From contig JBCDLN010000211.1 in NCBI GenBank assembly GCA_038745295.1, forward strand, positions 1-7,453: a stretch of 7,453 bases of DNA. The letters run 5' to 3'. This document shows, piece after piece, positions 1 through 6,530 of the stretch. Numbering within the stretch: the first letter of the stretch is position 1; every line of letters starts with the position of its first letter. Under the pieces are notes generated by a model. That model saw only the letters and a list, made by a program, of their open reading frames with translations. It searched no databases and was not told the DNA's origin. The position numbers and the translations under genes are program-made. Source of the DNA: Acuticoccus sp038745295 (GTDB lineage Bacteria > Pseudomonadota > Alphaproteobacteria > Rhizobiales > Amorphaceae).

Positions 1-22
1 CGAAACGCGCGTGCGCGTTTCG
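1..22. repeat. Perfect inverted repeat at left edge
   Basis: The first ten bases (CGAAACGCGC) and bases 13-22 (GCGCGTTTCG) are exact reverse complements separated by GT, so the DNA forms a near-perfect dyad and the RNA a GC-rich hairpin with a small effective loop. No T run follows, so it is not a standard intrinsic terminator. It may be the last hairpin of an upstream transcript that begins outside the window, or part of the structured RNA that follows. Its right arm contains GTTTC (17-21), which can pair instead with GAAAC at 164-168. Confidence 0.6.
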
Positions 23-168
23 GCAACGTCTGAGGCCGGCAACTGTGCCGGCTGAGGCGAAGCCGTGGGTTGATGCATCAGGCCCACCGCGGGACAATTG
101 CCCGTAGGCGGGAGCAGTGAGGCACGGCCCCCTATGGCGGTTCCGCAATGAACAACGTTGATGGAAAC
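17..168 (+). ncRNA. Candidate structured RNA, family not identified
   Basis: This stretch lacks a plausible protein gene but is rich in nested complementarity. GTTTC (17-21) pairs with GAAAC (164-168) and CAACGT (24-29) with ACGTTG (155-160), giving a closing stem with a small internal loop. Inside lie GCCGGCA/TGCCGGC around a four-base loop (about 35-52), GTGGG plus two wobble pairs against GGCCCAC (65-71/81-87), and CCGCGGG with CCC and GCGG across a GTAG bulge (87-111). GCCGTG (62-67) can alternatively pair with CACGGC (123-128). A strong terminator follows on the same strand about 65 bases later. The length of about 150 bases and the palindromic apical GATGCATC loosely recall 6S RNA, but the branched fold does not match its rod shape. 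I see none of the signature sequences of RNase P RNA, SRP RNA or tmRNA. It could also be the 3' untranslated region of an upstream gene. Confidence 0.4.
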
Positions 169-222
169 AACATCTAGAAAAGCGTCCGCCACCAGGAGCG
201 TGGTTGAGCGACAGGCACACTC

Positions 223-266
223 AAAAATCAAAGCGCCCGGGCAGTCACTGCCCGGGCGCTGTTTTT
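223..266. terminator. Bidirectional intrinsic terminator
   Basis: AGCGCCCGGGCAGT (232-245) and its exact complement (247-260) flank a single central C, giving a hairpin with a stem of about 13 bp and a three-base loop. On the plus strand a T5 run follows at 262-266. On the minus strand the A5 run at 223-227 becomes a T run just past the stem. It can therefore end both the plus-strand transcript covering the left edge and the minus-strand gene whose stop codon lies about 25 bases away at 286-288. This convergent use is what the layout predicts. Confidence 0.85.
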
Positions 267-285
267 CGCTCAAGGTGTGGGGGCG

Positions 286-1998
286 CTACTCTTTGGTCAG
301 GCTCACCCCGTCGAACGCCAGGCATGAGCCTTGGTAGGACTTGAGCGAGAGCGTGCTGTCGTCCAGCGCTGCGCTGCATCTCATGGGGAAGAGATCGGCT
401 GCATCGCCCGTCACGTTCGACAGACGCAGCACATCGCCCTCAAGAACATAATCCCCGTTGATGGAGATATTATTGGCGTTCATCTCGAACGCACCCTCGC
501 CGAAGGTCGCGCTGATCTTTGCGTCTGCGAATGTGCCTGTGATGTCAAATGCAGCCGCCGGCGCTGCATCGGCTGAACCATCCTTCAGCGCAGCAATCTG
601 ATCGAGAAGATCGGCCTTTTCCGCCTCCAGATCCGACACTTTCACGGTGAGGGTTTCGCGCTCTTCGCGCAGCGAGGCAGCGCTGGCTTCAAGCTCTTCC
701 GCTTTTTGCTGGGCCGCTTCGAGTTCCAGCTCTTGTGCGGCGGCATCGCCGGACAGAACTTCGTTTTCAGCCCTGAGCGAAGCGACCTCCTGCTCAGCAG
801 CTGTGCGAGCGGCCGTCAGCGTGGCAACGTCACCGGCAGCTGGCGCCGAGCCGGAGTTTGCGGCCTGGTTGGCGGCAAGTTGCGCCTCAAGCGTTTCGTT
901 TTGGGCCGCAAGGTCGGCTGCGCGGGCCTCGGCAGCGTTCATCTCTTCGCGAACCGACTGGAGTTCGGCCTCGGCGGTCGCCTTGGCGTCTGTAAGCTGG
1001 TTGACGTCTGCTTCAAGGGCGCTTTGCCGCTCAGCAGCCGCGGCTTCAGCGTCGCTCTGAGCAGCTTCGAGCGCATCGAGTGCGCTTTGGAGTTCGGTTT
1101 GGCGGGCCTGCGCCTCATCGGCTGCCGTTTGGAGAGCGTCGCGCGCATTGTTGAGCGAGGCGATCTCTGACAGCAACGCCTCTTGCCGGGCCTCTGCCTC
1201 CTGGGCGCTCGCTTCAAGCTCGCTCCGGTTTTGGGTCAGCGCTGCCACCTCATCGGCGAGCGCGCTTTGCCGGTTGTTGGCTGCCGTCAGCCGCGTATTG
1301 GCTTCCGTAAGCGCCCCCTCGGCGCTGGTCAGCTCGTTGGCGAGGCGCTCGTTCTGGCTGGTCAGCGCTTCCACCTCAGAGGCGAGCTGATCGCGGGTGG
1401 ATGAAAGCGCATCCACATCGTTTTCAATCTCGGCGAGCTGTGCCATCACAGCGTCGTTTTCCACCTGGTTGCTCTGAAGCAGCGCCTCGGCCTCGTCGAT
1501 TTGCGCATTGAGGGCACCGGTTTGATCGGTGAGCTGACGCACACTGGCATCAAGCTCATCGCGGTTGCCGCTGAGGGCGGACACCGTTTCTTCAAGCTTC
1601 GCGATCTGTTCGGTGGCAGCACGTTCAGCGGCCTGCGCTGCTTCAAGGTCGGCACCAAGGGTTTCAAGCCGCGTTTCGATCTGACCGGCCTCTTGGGCAA
1701 GCGCCTCCACGTTCTCGCGCGCGGTCGTTTCTTGGCGTGCGGCCTCCTCCGCGGAGGTTTGCAAGGTTTGGAGTTCAGCGGAGGCGGCCTCAACCTGCGA
1801 CTTCACCGTGTCGAGGTTGCCGTTTTCTTCCCGGAGTGCGGAGAGCGATTCTTCAAGGGCAGATTGTGTCGCCGCAGCCTCGCGCTGGAAGGCGGACAGC
1901 TGATCTTCGCTGTCGCCAAGCCGTTGCTGGGAGGTGAACGCAACAACGACCGCGACAATGGCGACCAATACGGCGAGGAAAAAGGGGATTTTGCGCAT
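286..1998 (-). CDS. Membrane-anchored coiled-coil protein, unknown function
   Basis: Encodes 570 residues. The N-terminus (MRK, then hydrophobic residues about 5-21) is an uncleaved signal anchor or inner-membrane segment, which would place the rest in the periplasm. Residues about 28-470 are an almost uninterrupted coiled coil rich in A, E, L, Q and D, with no Cys or Trp and a single proline break (GSAPAAG, near residue 384). After an Ala/Pro linker, the last 88 or so residues (about 483-570, from FDITGTF onward) form a compact, probably beta-rich domain. It contains the protein's only two cysteines (about 541 in FPMRC and 559 in GSC), a likely disulfide pair if periplasmic. The start is ATG at 1998. 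A GGAGG lies upstream (CCTCC at 2012-2016 on the plus strand), but its 13-base spacing is longer than usual. It is transcribed divergently from purA and ends at the terminator at 223-266. A structural or envelope-spacing role is possible, but I recognise no named family. Confidence 0.88.
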   Translation of the reverse strand: MRKIPFFLAVLVAIVAVVVAFTSQQRLGDSEDQLSAFQREAAATQSALEESLSALREENGNLDTVKSQVEAASAELQTLQTSAEEAARQETTARENVEALAQEAGQIETRLETLGADLEAAQAAERAATEQIAKLEETVSALSGNRDELDASVRQLTDQTGALNAQIDEAEALLQSNQVENDAVMAQLAEIENDVDALSSTRDQLASEVEALTSQNERLANELTSAEGALTEANTRLTAANNRQSALADEVAALTQNRSELEASAQEAEARQEALLSEIASLNNARDALQTAADEAQARQTELQSALDALEAAQSDAEAAAAERQSALEADVNQLTDAKATAEAELQSVREEMNAAEARAADLAAQNETLEAQLAANQAANSGSAPAAGDVATLTAARTAAEQEVASLRAENEVLSGDAAAQELELEAAQQKAEELEASAASLREERETLTVKVSDLEAEKADLLDQIAALKDGSADAAPAAAFDITGTFADAKISATFGEGAFEMNANNISINGDYVLEGDVLRLSNVTGDAADLFPMRCSAALDDSTLSLKSYQGSCLAFDGVSLTKE

Positions 1999-2107
1999 GG
2001 TCTCGTTGGATCCTCCATGTCGGGCAGTGGTGCCTCTTAAACGGCGGTAGCCTTAGCGGCGCCGTGCCCCGCTGTCAGCTGAATTCCGGTCAACAACCAC
2101 GACAGAC

Positions 2108-2148
2108 GCGCACGGCGACCGAGCGCCGGCCCGCAATTGGCCGTGCGC
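2108..2148. repeat. Inverted repeat with 9-bp stem upstream of purA
   Basis: GCGCACGGC (2108-2116) and GCCGTGCGC (2140-2148) are exact reverse complements around a 23-base loop. The loop and right arm also hold an alternative GGCC/GGCC pairing (2128-2131 with 2139-2142). No T run follows on either strand, so it is not an intrinsic terminator. It could be an RNA leader hairpin, if a purA transcript starts upstream of it, or simply a chance dyad in GC-rich DNA. Confidence 0.45.
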
Positions 2149-2250
2149 CACAAAGACTGACATCTGACACCTCCGGCCCGAAACCGCCAGTTTCGCGGGT
2201 TTGAGGGCTGCTTGCCCGCCAACGCTGGGAACCCCACCGGCCCAAAGCGC

Positions 2251-2278
2251 AATTTGCTTGATTAAACCGGCTATTTTG
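2251..2278 (+). promoter_or_regulatory. AT-rich patch, possible purA promoter region
   Basis: This short AT-rich stretch (AATTTGCTTGATTAAA, then CTATTTTG) stands out in GC-rich surroundings about 85-110 bases before the purA start. Candidate hexamers TTGCTT (2254-2259) and TATTTT (2272-2277) are only 12 bases apart, too close for a standard sigma-70 promoter. The patch is therefore only the most likely place for a promoter, not an assigned one. Confidence 0.25.
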
Positions 2279-2288
2279 GCGCAGACAC

Positions 2289-2326
2289 GCCGGTCGGCAG
2301 GTGGTTGCCCTTCGGCAGCCGGTCGG
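2289..2326. repeat. Direct repeats GCCGGTCGG just upstream of purA
   Basis: GCCGGTCGG occurs at 2289-2297 and again at 2318-2326, 29 bases apart start to start. A second short word, TCGGCAG, occurs at 2294-2300 and 2312-2318, overlapping both copies. The block ends 36 bases before the purA ATG, so it could be an operator in the 5' leader. No named regulator site is recognised. Confidence 0.4.
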
Positions 2327-2348
2327 ACGGGCCAGAAACGGCCAAAGC

Positions 2349-2352
2349 AGGA
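2349..2352 (+). promoter_or_regulatory. Ribosome binding site deciding the purA start
   Basis: AGGA lies 10 bases before the ATG at 2363 but only one base before the in-frame ATG at 2354. The spacing therefore favours 2363, and the resulting N-terminus (MGSVVVVGSQWGDEG) also matches the PurA family in length. Confidence 0.65.
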
Positions 2353-2362
2353 AATGAGACGC

Positions 2363-3652
2363 ATGGGCAGCGTTGTTGTGGTCGGCTCACAATGGGGCGA
2401 CGAGGGCAAAGGCAAGATTGTCGACTGGCTGTCGGAACGCGCTGACGTCATTGTTCGCTTTCAAGGCGGGCACAATGCGGGCCATACGCTGGTCATTGAC
2501 GGGGTCACCTACAAATTGAGCCTTCTGCCGTCGGGCGTCCTGAGGGAAGGTAAGCTCTCCATCATCGGCAACGGCGTGGTGCTCGACCCCCAGGCGCTCC
2601 TCAGCGAAATTGCGGCAATTGCCAAACAGGGCATCGGCATTGCGCCGGACAATTTGAAGCTTGCCGAGACAGCGCCCCTCATCTTGTCAGTTCATCGTGA
2701 GCTTGATGTTTTGCGCGAAGCGGCGTCCGGCAGCGGGGCCATTGGCACGACAGGCCGCGGCATTGGCCCGGCCTATGAAGACAAAGTGGGCCGGCGGGCG
2801 ATCCGTGTGGCTGATCTTACTGCGGTGGCGGCGCTGCGGCCCCGGGTGGAGCGTTTGCTGGCCCATCACAATGCCCTCCGAGTGGGGCTGGGTGCTGAGC
2901 CTGTGGCCGTTTCAGTCATTATGGAGGAGCTTGAAGCGGCTCGTCCGATCCTCCGGTACGCCGACCCCGCCTGGCGCACACTGAGGGCTGCGCGCGATGC
3001 CGGAAAGAATATACTGTTTGAGGGCGCGCAGGGGGCGATGCTCGATATCGACCACGGAACGTACCCATTCGTGACTTCGTCGAACACGGTATCGGGACAA
3101 GCGGCCGCAGGAGCGGGTGTTGGCCCATCTTTCCTTGGGCGCACACTCGGGATAACAAAGGCTTATACCACTCGCGTTGGTCATGGCCCGTTTCCCACCG
3201 AGCAGGACAATGACGTGGGCGAGCTCCTGGGCGAACGGGGGGCAGAGTTCGGCACGGTGACAGGGCGTCGGCGGCGTTGCGGGTGGTTTGATGCGGTGAT
3301 GGTGCGTCAGGCGGTAGAGGCTGGCGGGATCGACGGTCTCGCCCTGACCAAGCTTGATGTGCTTGACGGCTTCGAAACGCTCAAGATCTGTGTGGGTTAC
3401 AAGGTAGACGGGGAGGTTGTGGACCGTCTGCCGCCCGATACGCAGAGCCAAGCGCGGGTTGAAGCCGTATATGAGACTGTCGAGGGATGGCAACAATCGA
3501 CAAGGGGCGCAAGAACGTGGGGTGCGTTACCGGCGGAGGCTGTTAAATATGTGCGCCATGTGGAAGAATTGGTTAAGGCTCCGGTGGCGATGCTATCGAC
3601 GAGCCCAGAGCGAGTCGATACAATTCTGGTTGACGACCCGTTTCGCATGTAA
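2363..3652 (+). CDS. purA: Adenylosuccinate synthetase
   Basis: Cytosolic enzyme that joins IMP and aspartate, using GTP, to make adenylosuccinate, the first committed step from IMP to AMP. The 429 residues match the usual bacterial PurA length. Visible signatures are the glycine-rich P-loop-like GSQWGDEGKGK (residues 8-18) with catalytic Asp13, the GGHNAGHT segment with His41, the IMP-binding TTGRGIGPAYEDK (129-141), IDHGTYPFVTSSNT, the arginine-rich substrate loop TGRRRRCGW (300-308) and the guanine-recognising TKLD (329-332). It ends in the typical DPF tail. No key residue is missing. ATG 2363 is preferred over 2354 because of AGGA spacing and family alignment. The next gene follows within 36 bases with no terminator between, so purA probably leads a polycistronic transcript. 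Confidence 0.98.
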   Translation: MGSVVVVGSQWGDEGKGKIVDWLSERADVIVRFQGGHNAGHTLVIDGVTYKLSLLPSGVLREGKLSIIGNGVVLDPQALLSEIAAIAKQGIGIAPDNLKLAETAPLILSVHRELDVLREAASGSGAIGTTGRGIGPAYEDKVGRRAIRVADLTAVAALRPRVERLLAHHNALRVGLGAEPVAVSVIMEELEAARPILRYADPAWRTLRAARDAGKNILFEGAQGAMLDIDHGTYPFVTSSNTVSGQAAAGAGVGPSFLGRTLGITKAYTTRVGHGPFPTEQDNDVGELLGERGAEFGTVTGRRRRCGWFDAVMVRQAVEAGGIDGLALTKLDVLDGFETLKICVGYKVDGEVVDRLPPDTQSQARVEAVYETVEGWQQSTRGARTWGALPAEAVKYVRHVEELVKAPVAMLSTSPERVDTILVDDPFRM

Positions 3653-3688
3653 TCCGATGCCCGCTGGCAGGAAGGGCGCGTGGTCGAA

Positions 3689-5710
3689 ATGACCGACTTT
3701 TACTCCGTATTGCAGCGCGCCGTCTCGTCGCTGCCCGACGGAAGCGGACCCAATCGGCGTGCTGTCTATGACAAGGCACGAAAGGCGCTTCTGAAGCAGC
3801 TTCAGAGCTTCGATCCGCCTTTGCCATCCTCTGACGTCACGTCCCAGCGCCTTGCCCTTGAAGACGCGATCCGCAAGATCGAGAATGAGATAGCGCGGCA
3901 GATCCGCACCCAGCGCGCACTGCAAACAGCGATTCCCAAATCCGGCACAGCCAAATCGGGCGGCGCGAACATCCGGGCCCGTGCCGAAAATGGTGAGACT
4001 GTCTCGCCAGCAGCTGCCGCGGCCGCTGCAAGCGCTGCGGCGGCGCGGGCGGCTGAGGAAGAGCGTGCCGCGCAACGGGCAGCAGACGCGGCACGCGCCC
4101 GCGAAGAGCAAGATGCGCTGCTCAAGAACGCCATCACCGAGGCAACCTTCCAAGACGAGCCTTTTGCCGAGGACGAGGCTGACCTTTCCCCGGTGGAGGA
4201 TGGACCTCACGACCCGCTCAGGACCGCACCCGCGACCGTCGCCCCGCAGGCGCCCGCGCCCCGGCAAGCCCATGAGGCCCCGGACGATGCTGAAGCGGCC
4301 ATGTTCGAAACCGAGCTTGACGACGCTTACGCCGACGCGGACCCCTATGCGGCAAGCCCCGCCGGCCATCCCGATATTGTGGACGGCGAGTACGATGAGG
4401 TTGACCCCGATTTTGAGCCCACCTCGTCGGCCCAAGAGGTGCCCCAACCGCCGGCCTCAGACCCTAAAGCTCTGAAGGCTGAACGGCAGGCAGCGCGCAA
4501 AAATCGCAAGGATGAAGAGCGGCGCCTCAAAGCCGATGCCCGTAACCAGCGCAAAGCTGACCGCAAGAGCGCTCGCTCAGCCAAAGCAAAGCCCGCCCGC
4601 AAACGGGGCAAACGGGGCGGCGTTTTGGTGCCGCTGGTGATTTTGGCGCTGTTTGCCGGTGCCGCTTACGCGCTCTACACCCAGTCAGGCGCGCTTCTTG
4701 CGGTTCTCAACAAGATCCAAGAAGACCCGGCCGATCGGCCGCCCATCACCGTGATCGGCGAGCCGGTGGAGAAAAACGACGATCGTCTCCCTTCGACCCT
4801 TGATGGGGAAGAAACACGCAGTGTCACCACCACCACCTGGCCGCCGCAAGGGGAAGGCGCTGGGCAAGCGAACGGTGAGGCGGCGAGCGCTGCACAGCCG
4901 CTCCCTGAAGGTGTGGCACCGGCAAGCCGCACCGTGGGCACGGAGGTGAGCCCGTTTGCAGCCGAAGCTGCGCCCAGCGCGGCCGAAGCGCAAACGGGTG
5001 TGCAAGACCCTTCCGCCACGCCAGCCGCACCCGCTGATGGGGACCAGTCGAGCGCTGAGCAGCAAGGTGAGGCGCAAACCCAACTCGCCAACGTGAACCC
5101 TGCCGAGACAGGCACAACACCCCAAACGGTTCCGGAGCCACCCACGTCCATTGTTGAGTTTACCCCAAGGGGCACGCAGCAGGCCGTGCTCTATGAGGAA
5201 GCGCTCCAAACAGGCGAGCAGGGCTCAGCCTTCGCCGGCGGTGTGGAATGGTCGATGGTGCGTCAGTCCATCGGCGGCAACGATCCAGAGCCGGTGATCC
5301 GCGCCACGGCCCGTATTCCAGAACGCAACATGATCACCACCATCACTATCCGGGAAAACCGCGATGGGGCGCTGCCGGCAAGCCATCTCATCGAGATCGA
5401 ATTTGATATGCCCGAAGGGGATGCTGGCGGCATTCAAAACGTGCCCGGTATGATTATGAAGGCATCGGAAAGCTCCCGCGGAGACGCGTTGCGCGGGGCG
5501 GCGGCGCGGGTCTCATCGGGGCTGTTCTGGGTGGCGCTTTCAGAGAGCCAAACCGACCGCGATAACAACCTCCTCCTGCTCAGAGAGCGGGAGTGGATCG
5601 ACATTCCGATGGTTTACGAAAATGGCCGTCGCGCGATCCTCACGCTGCGCAAAGGCTCCGACGGGCTTCAGTCCGTTAACGCCGCCATCAACGCGTGGGG
5701 TCAGGGCTAG
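3689..5710 (+). CDS. Bitopic membrane protein with conserved N- and C-terminal domains
   Basis: Encodes 673 residues of unknown function. Residues 1 to about 70 (MTDFYSVLQRAV..., rich in R, K and L) look like a compact helical domain. I recall similar starts (M-x-D-Y/F-Y) in unnamed Hyphomicrobiales proteins. Then come an Ala/Arg/Glu-rich helix (about 100-145), an acidic Pro/Ala-rich linker (about 150-255) and a strongly basic Lys/Arg segment (about 260-309). One membrane span (about 312-330) is followed by a long Pro/Ala/Glu/Thr-rich linker, and a globular C-terminal domain of about 185 residues (about 487-673) includes IPERNMITTITIREN and NVPGMIMK. The positive-inside rule puts the N-terminal half in the cytoplasm and the C-terminal half in the periplasm. 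ATG 3689 fits the family start. An in-frame GTG at 3680 has the better-spaced AGGA (3669-3672) and would add three residues. It follows purA by 36 bases and overlaps thiX by 16. Confidence 0.9.
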   Translation: MTDFYSVLQRAVSSLPDGSGPNRRAVYDKARKALLKQLQSFDPPLPSSDVTSQRLALEDAIRKIENEIARQIRTQRALQTAIPKSGTAKSGGANIRARAENGETVSPAAAAAAASAAAARAAEEERAAQRAADAARAREEQDALLKNAITEATFQDEPFAEDEADLSPVEDGPHDPLRTAPATVAPQAPAPRQAHEAPDDAEAAMFETELDDAYADADPYAASPAGHPDIVDGEYDEVDPDFEPTSSAQEVPQPPASDPKALKAERQAARKNRKDEERRLKADARNQRKADRKSARSAKAKPARKRGKRGGVLVPLVILALFAGAAYALYTQSGALLAVLNKIQEDPADRPPITVIGEPVEKNDDRLPSTLDGEETRSVTTTTWPPQGEGAGQANGEAASAAQPLPEGVAPASRTVGTEVSPFAAEAAPSAAEAQTGVQDPSATPAAPADGDQSSAEQQGEAQTQLANVNPAETGTTPQTVPEPPTSIVEFTPRGTQQAVLYEEALQTGEQGSAFAGGVEWSMVRQSIGGNDPEPVIRATARIPERNMITTITIRENRDGALPASHLIEIEFDMPEGDAGGIQNVPGMIMKASESSRGDALRGAAARVSSGLFWVALSESQTDRDNNLLLLREREWIDIPMVYENGRRAILTLRKGSDGLQSVNAAINAWGQG

Positions 5711-6486
5711 GGGGCGCGACCCGGACGCGGCGCAGCAGCGCAGGGTCGCGCTTCATAAAAATCGTGGTGGGGGCCGTGGTGACGGTGGGTCTTTGGGCCG
5801 CCATCACCATCGGCTTGAAGCTTCCCAACTACATGCTCCCCGATCCTTTGAGCGTTGCCCGCGCCTTGGTCGACCACCGCCAGATGTTGGCCATCAACGC
5901 CGCGGTGACTGCGTTTGAGATTGTGGTGGGGCTTATAGTGGGGCTCATCGCTGGGACGGCGACGGCCCTTGCTGTTGCAGCCTCCACCCGCATTAAAGAC
6001 GTGGTGCTTCCTGTGGTGGTGGTGACCCAGTCGCTGCCGGTCTTTGCCATTGCGCCTATCCTCGTCATCTGGCTGGGCTTCGGAATGGCCTCCAAGATCG
6101 TGATGGCGGCGCTCATCATCTATTTTCCCATCGCCACTGCCTATGCTGAAGCCATGCTGCGGGTGCCCTCTGAGCTGATGGATCTTGCCAGACTCCACGG
6201 TGCGTCTAACGCGCAGGCGTTGTGGTTGGTGCGTGCCCCTGGCGGGTTTTTGGGCTTGGTTTCGGGGGTGAAGGTGGCGGCGACGGTCGCTCCCATCGGA
6301 GCAGTTGTCGGGGAGTGGGTTGGCGCCTCACACGGCCTCGGCTATGTGATGCTTCATGCCAACGCCCGCCTTCAGACCGACGTGTTGTTTGCAGCGATCT
6401 TCATCCTCGCAGTGCTTGCACTGACGGTGCGAAGCGTGGTCGACCGCATTGTGGACCGTCTGATGCCTTGGCAGCAGGCTGTCTAG
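5695..6486 (+). CDS. thiX: ThiX-type ABC transporter permease for thiamine pyrimidine precursors
   Basis: Inner-membrane permease of the ThiXYZ importer, which brings in formylaminopyrimidine or HMP-type thiamine breakdown products for salvage. The 263 residues contain about six hydrophobic segments (near 20-41, 67-95, 103-128, 134-150, 186-208 and 229-248). The cytoplasmic EAA-type coupling loop runs from VPSELMDLARLHGAS (157-171) through the conserved Pro182, followed by the hallmark GAVVGEWVGASHGLGYVML. The general SsuC/TauC family shares this fold. The pyrimidine assignment rests mainly on the adjacent thiY. The start is GTG 5695. An in-frame TAA at 5677-5679 blocks earlier starts, and the next GTG (5764) would begin almost inside the first membrane span. 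No clear Shine-Dalgarno precedes 5695, and the gene overlaps the previous stop by 16 bases, so translation is probably coupled. Confidence 0.88.
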   Translation: MGSGLGGATRTRRSSAGSRFIKIVVGAVVTVGLWAAITIGLKLPNYMLPDPLSVARALVDHRQMLAINAAVTAFEIVVGLIVGLIAGTATALAVAASTRIKDVVLPVVVVTQSLPVFAIAPILVIWLGFGMASKIVMAALIIYFPIATAYAEAMLRVPSELMDLARLHGASNAQALWLVRAPGGFLGLVSGVKVAATVAPIGAVVGEWVGASHGLGYVMLHANARLQTDVLFAAIFILAVLALTVRSVVDRIVDRLMPWQQAV

Positions 6487-6519
6487 CACCGAACCTGGAT
6501 CACCACGTCCCTGAGCCAA

Positions 6520-6523
6520 AGGA
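6520..6523 (+). promoter_or_regulatory. Ribosome binding site of thiY
   Basis: AGGA ends seven bases before the ATG at 6531, good spacing for that start. It is the clearest Shine-Dalgarno in the downstream part of the cluster. The 44-base gap after the thiX stop (6487-6530) shows no hairpin or T run. Confidence 0.7.
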
Positions 6524-6530
6524 AAAGTTG

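Larger units (their letters stand above)
1999..2362. other. Divergent intergenic region between coiled-coil gene and purA
   Basis: These 364 bases separate two divergently transcribed genes and must hold promoters for both, but I find no well-spaced -35/-10 pair on either strand. Visible structure is a 9-bp-stem hairpin (2108-2148), a smaller CGAAAC/GTTTCG hairpin (2179-2184 with 2190-2195), an AT-rich patch (2251-2278) and a pair of 9-base direct repeats (2289-2326). The reading frame of purA is open upstream to 2201, but the extra residues are low-quality sequence absent from the PurA family, so I treat them as non-coding. No CTGAGA or other THI-box element is present. Confidence 0.7.

Noticed and set aside
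3..107. A short plus-strand frame entering from the left edge, possibly the tail of an upstream gene
   Set aside because: The 34 or so residues match no C-terminus I recognise and coincide with the hairpin-rich region. It cannot be supported without upstream sequence.
1501..2040. A 179-codon plus-strand reading frame opposite the coiled-coil gene
   Set aside because: It is antisense to the well-supported 570-residue gene, has no family-like sequence, and arises from the biased codons of the coil. The same applies to the other open frames between 331 and 1937.
2262..2276. TTAA-N7-ATTT as a CtrA-like site
   Set aside because: The second half-site is mismatched, and such words are expected by chance in the only AT-rich patch of the region.
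2201..2362. N-terminal extension of purA to an earlier ATG
   Set aside because: The extra 54 residues are Pro/Ala/Arg-rich, absent from the PurA family, and lack a suitable ribosome binding site. ATG 2363 gives a normal-length enzyme.
3593..4447. A 284-codon minus-strand reading frame
   Set aside because: It lies opposite the end of purA and the start of the bitopic protein gene and has the composition expected of a GC-rich antisense shadow.
6488..6516. ACCGAACCTGGATCACC... CCCTGAG between thiX and thiY as a TPP riboswitch remnant
   Set aside because: Only a short resemblance to the GAACCTGATCTGGAT core. The elements are in the wrong order, the gap is 44 bases, and no aptamer stems are present.
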